Below are positions 61,787 to 64,000 of a stretch of 64,000 nucleotides of DNA, piece by piece. Every line of letters begins with the position of its first letter. Within the stretch, counting starts at the first letter, position 1. The position numbers and the translations under genes were made by a program. This DNA is from Amblyornis subalaris (taxonomy: Eukaryota > Chordata > Aves > Passeriformes > Ptilonorhynchidae). Under the pieces are notes generated by a model that was not told where the DNA came from, ran no database searches, and saw only the letters and a program-made list of their open reading frames with translations. The stretch is taken from positions 1,462,464-1,526,463 of the forward strand of contig JACAXG010000071.1 of the NCBI GenBank assembly GCA_018881555.1. Direction: 5' to 3'.

Positions 61787-62224
61787 AGGGAAGGGAGGGG
61801 AGCTGGGGAAAGGGACTGGAGCCCCAGGAGCAGCTGAGGGAGCTGGGAAAGGGGCTCAGCCTGGAGAAAAGGAGGCTCAGGGGGGACCTGCTGGCTCTGC
61901 ACAACTCCTGACAGGAGTGGGTAGCCAAGGAGGGGATTGGGCTCTGCTCACAGGGAACAGGGACAGGATGAGGGGAAACGGCCTCAAGCTGTGCCAGGGG
62001 AGGGTCAGGTTGGACATCAGGAGGAATTTCTTCATGGAAAGGGTGGCCAGGCATTGGAATGGGCTGCCCAGAGAGGTGATGAAGTCACCACCCGTGGAGG
62101 GATTTAACAGCCCTGTGGATGTGGCACCTGGGGACATGGGTTAGAGGTGGCCTTGGCAGTGCTGGGGAATGGTTGGGCTCAATGGTCTGAGAGGGTTTTT
62201 TCCAACCTTTAAGGTTCTGTGACT
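61787..62224 (+). mobile_element. CR1 LINE 3'-end fragment, forward, well preserved
   Basis: This is the longest copy in the window, about 440 bp: gggaggggagctggggaaag, gagcagctgagggagctggg, gctcagcctggagaaaagga, ggctcaggggggacctgctg, gctctgcacaactcctgac, ggaaacggcctcaagctgtg, aggaatttcttcatggaaag, ggtggccaggcattggaatg, then gcccagagaggtgatgaagt, gggacatgggttagaggtgg, tggttgggctcaatggtctg, ttccaacctttaaggttctg, ending gactc. The wording fits a younger E/J-like avian CR1 group (recollection). The 166-codon frame through it is not ORF2 and has no meaning. Confidence 0.96.
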
Positions 62225-63980
62225 CACATTTGACTTTGCCATTCCCACCACAGGGCGTGAATCCTTTGTGGAAAGCTGGAGGTCACAGAGGTGGGAACAG
62301 CAAATGTTCCCACTCCTCCGAGTTTCAGTAGTGTGAGCTCCTGCCATTTATTTCCCCACCGTGTCTGGTGCAGGGGTGTAACAAGACAGGCTGGTGTGGA
62401 GGGGGTCAGGGCAGCTCCTGCCCCTGCTGCTGTGTCTGCTGGGCCCTCGTTGTCCCCTTGGTGTTCCCTTGGATCCGGCACCAAGGAGGCAGGAAGGCAA
62501 ACATGGGAAATTTCCAACACAATCCTGTCTAAGATGAAACTCCCTGTGGCTTTAGCTCTGAACTTTGAAGGCTTCAAAGAAGTCAGAGGCCAGGTAGAAA
62601 AATCCCATGTCTTAATCAATATTTTAGGTTTCTTCCCTGTGTTGTGCTCAGCCAGGCTGGGAGTCAGGCCGTTTGTTTCAATTATTAAATACGGATTTAT
62701 GACCTGTTGTTTTTCTTGGAAATAGAACCAGGCTTGGGACCAGTTTTCTCCTTGCAAATAACTGTGGCTGCAGTCAGTTCATGCAGGTAGAAACGTGTCA
62801 GTCGTGTTTATAAATTCCCAGTTTCCTACTGGTTTTCTCTCTCTCCTCGTGCCTCTGACCTCTCTGATCAAAGTGCAGCAGTCCCACGTCCCTTTTTCTG
62901 GGATTACAGTGTTTTGCACAGGACTAATCTGCATTTGATGGCTTTCTTTGGCATGCTCTCAGCAAGCTCTTACAGAACTTTCCAGCAGGGAAAATCCCTG
63001 CCCTGTGACAGTCCTGGTTTAATGACAGCCATGTCCAATGGCTCCAGCATGGGAACATTTTCACTGGTGTTGATGATAATAATAATAATGATGTACTTCT
63101 CACTCATTTCCCTGGGCTGCTCCAAGAACTATATTGCAGTAACTAGCACGGATATTTGCCTTTTATTTAGATATTTGTGTATGACTGTTATTGAATTAAA
63201 TAATTTTGATAATGGTTGAAACAGGGATGTTCAAAAAGACATTTGAACTGAGGTAGAGTTCAGGTGTTTTGAGTAACATTTATCTAACAGTGAAAGTTGA
63301 TAATGAGTGAGGTAGTAACATGTTAAAAAAGCAGGGAGACAAGTCTGCTGCTCGTTCCCACTAATCCATGGAGCTGCAGGAGGAGCTGGGAAGAAGGTTC
63401 TTTCTTTAAACCCTGTTGATAATACACAGAAAAGGCTGTTGTACGTACATGGTGTTTAATTTTTTTTAATACTTCCCTTTGCCCTAAAGTTGTGAATCTC
63501 TTAAATTCCAGCATGAGAAATTACTAAACACAAGAAAACCAGCAAAGCCTTCCCCTCCCCACACCCTGCCATACACACCCCTCTCAAACTTTGTGTATTA
63601 CCTGAGCATCTGGAGCACTGAGCTGAGGGAAACATGGTTTTTAAAGCTTTTTTTTTAAAGAAAAAAATCCCTAACTCTAATCTATAACCCCCTTCAGACC
63701 TGCCTCTAGGGAGAAACCCACCAATTACTATTTACTTTACCAACCTAGAGTGATTTGTGGACGTATGTAAGAATTATTTACGGTTTCATGCAGGAAAAAC
63801 TTTCAGCTCCCTATTTGCCCTTGTAAGTAATGAGTTGCCTCAGGGGATCAAAGGTCAGATTTTGGTTTTAATGCCCACCTCCTTTTAAAAAATAAATAAA
63901 GCAATCTATGTGAAAAGAAGAAGAAGGAAAAAAAAACCCTAACAGTCTGAAAAGGCTCTGACTCCTGCTCTGCTTTGATG
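62225..63980. other. Noncoding DNA, no gene recognised
   Basis: No supported gene. The minus-strand frame of 177 codons at 62224-62757 lacks domains and overlaps another open frame on the plus strand. An AAT-type repeat lies at 63071-63093 and A/T runs lie near 63645-63667. The last 100 bases are A-rich. Confidence 0.5.
63071..63093. repeat. (AAT)n microsatellite
   Basis: About five aat units flanked by gat triplets, a short trinucleotide repeat. Confidence 0.8.
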
Positions 63981-63983
63981 TTT

Positions 63984-64000
63984 TAGGTCTGGAAGGGATC
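63984..64000 (-). mobile_element. Possible CR1 end cut by the window edge
   Basis: The last bases, aggtctggaagggatc, resemble the beginning of a reverse CR1 tail (compare ggttggaagggacc). Too little is present to be sure. Confidence 0.3.

Noticed and set aside
61644..62144. Plus-strand frame of 166 codons
   Set aside because: It lies largely in the CR1 3' fragment and does not correspond to CR1 ORF2 reverse transcriptase or endonuclease.
62224..62757. Minus-strand frame of 177 codons
   Set aside because: No domain recognised. The plus strand is also open over the same interval, and the frame begins at a CR1 boundary.
1..64000. tRNA, rRNA, CRISPR arrays or bacterial-type operons
   Set aside because: No cloverleaf with A and B boxes, no rRNA core text, no regularly spaced direct repeats and no runs of long co-directional genes were seen.

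Overview
The window is eukaryotic nuclear DNA and almost certainly bird. The strongest evidence is a scatter of 3'-end fragments of CR1 LINEs, the dominant avian retrotransposon, in both orientations. Several carry the recognisable 3'-tail text and end in the short ATTCTGTG-type terminal repeat. No mammalian Alu/L1/B1-like sequence and no bacterial gene organisation is visible. Ambiguous single bases (n) are scattered throughout, as in a draft or masked assembly. A passerine or other neoavian source is plausible, but I cannot fix the species from this window alone.

No protein-coding gene can be supported with confidence. The open reading frames are short, show no family motif that I recognise, often overlap one another on both strands, and several of the longer ones lie in low-complexity, GC-skewed or CR1 sequence. 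The window therefore reads as an intergenic region or the inside of a long intron. The only coding candidate listed is a weak one at 44219-44371: an acceptor-like site followed by an open stretch encoding a hydrophobic segment with a Lys-rich end, a stop, and AATAAA seven bases later.

Layout. 1-10257 is unique-looking DNA with simple repeats, one ancient palindromic repeat (5034-5096) and a G-quadruplex motif (7702-7723). A CR1 tail lies at 10258-10462. A cluster of homeodomain-core motifs (11101-11245) is the best enhancer-like segment. A reverse CR1 lies at 14706-14872. 18058-19240 holds a run of old repeats: a MIR/CORE-SINE-like core, a short CR1-like piece and two palindromic elements. 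27412-27479 and 37330-37450 are further old palindromic repeats. Plus-strand CR1 copies lie at 30492-30775, 43684-44074 and 61787-62224. Minus-strand copies lie at 45922-45966, 54878-55022 and 60138-60305. CpG-rich patches occur at 40490-41010, 52560-52930 and 55660-55760.

No tRNA, rRNA, CRISPR array, complete transposon or intact retroviral sequence was found. I see no set of genes that would form a new system. The items most worth following up are the homeodomain-motif cluster, the CpG/G-quadruplex patch near 52.6 kb, the family of ancient palindromic repeats, and the candidate terminal exon.
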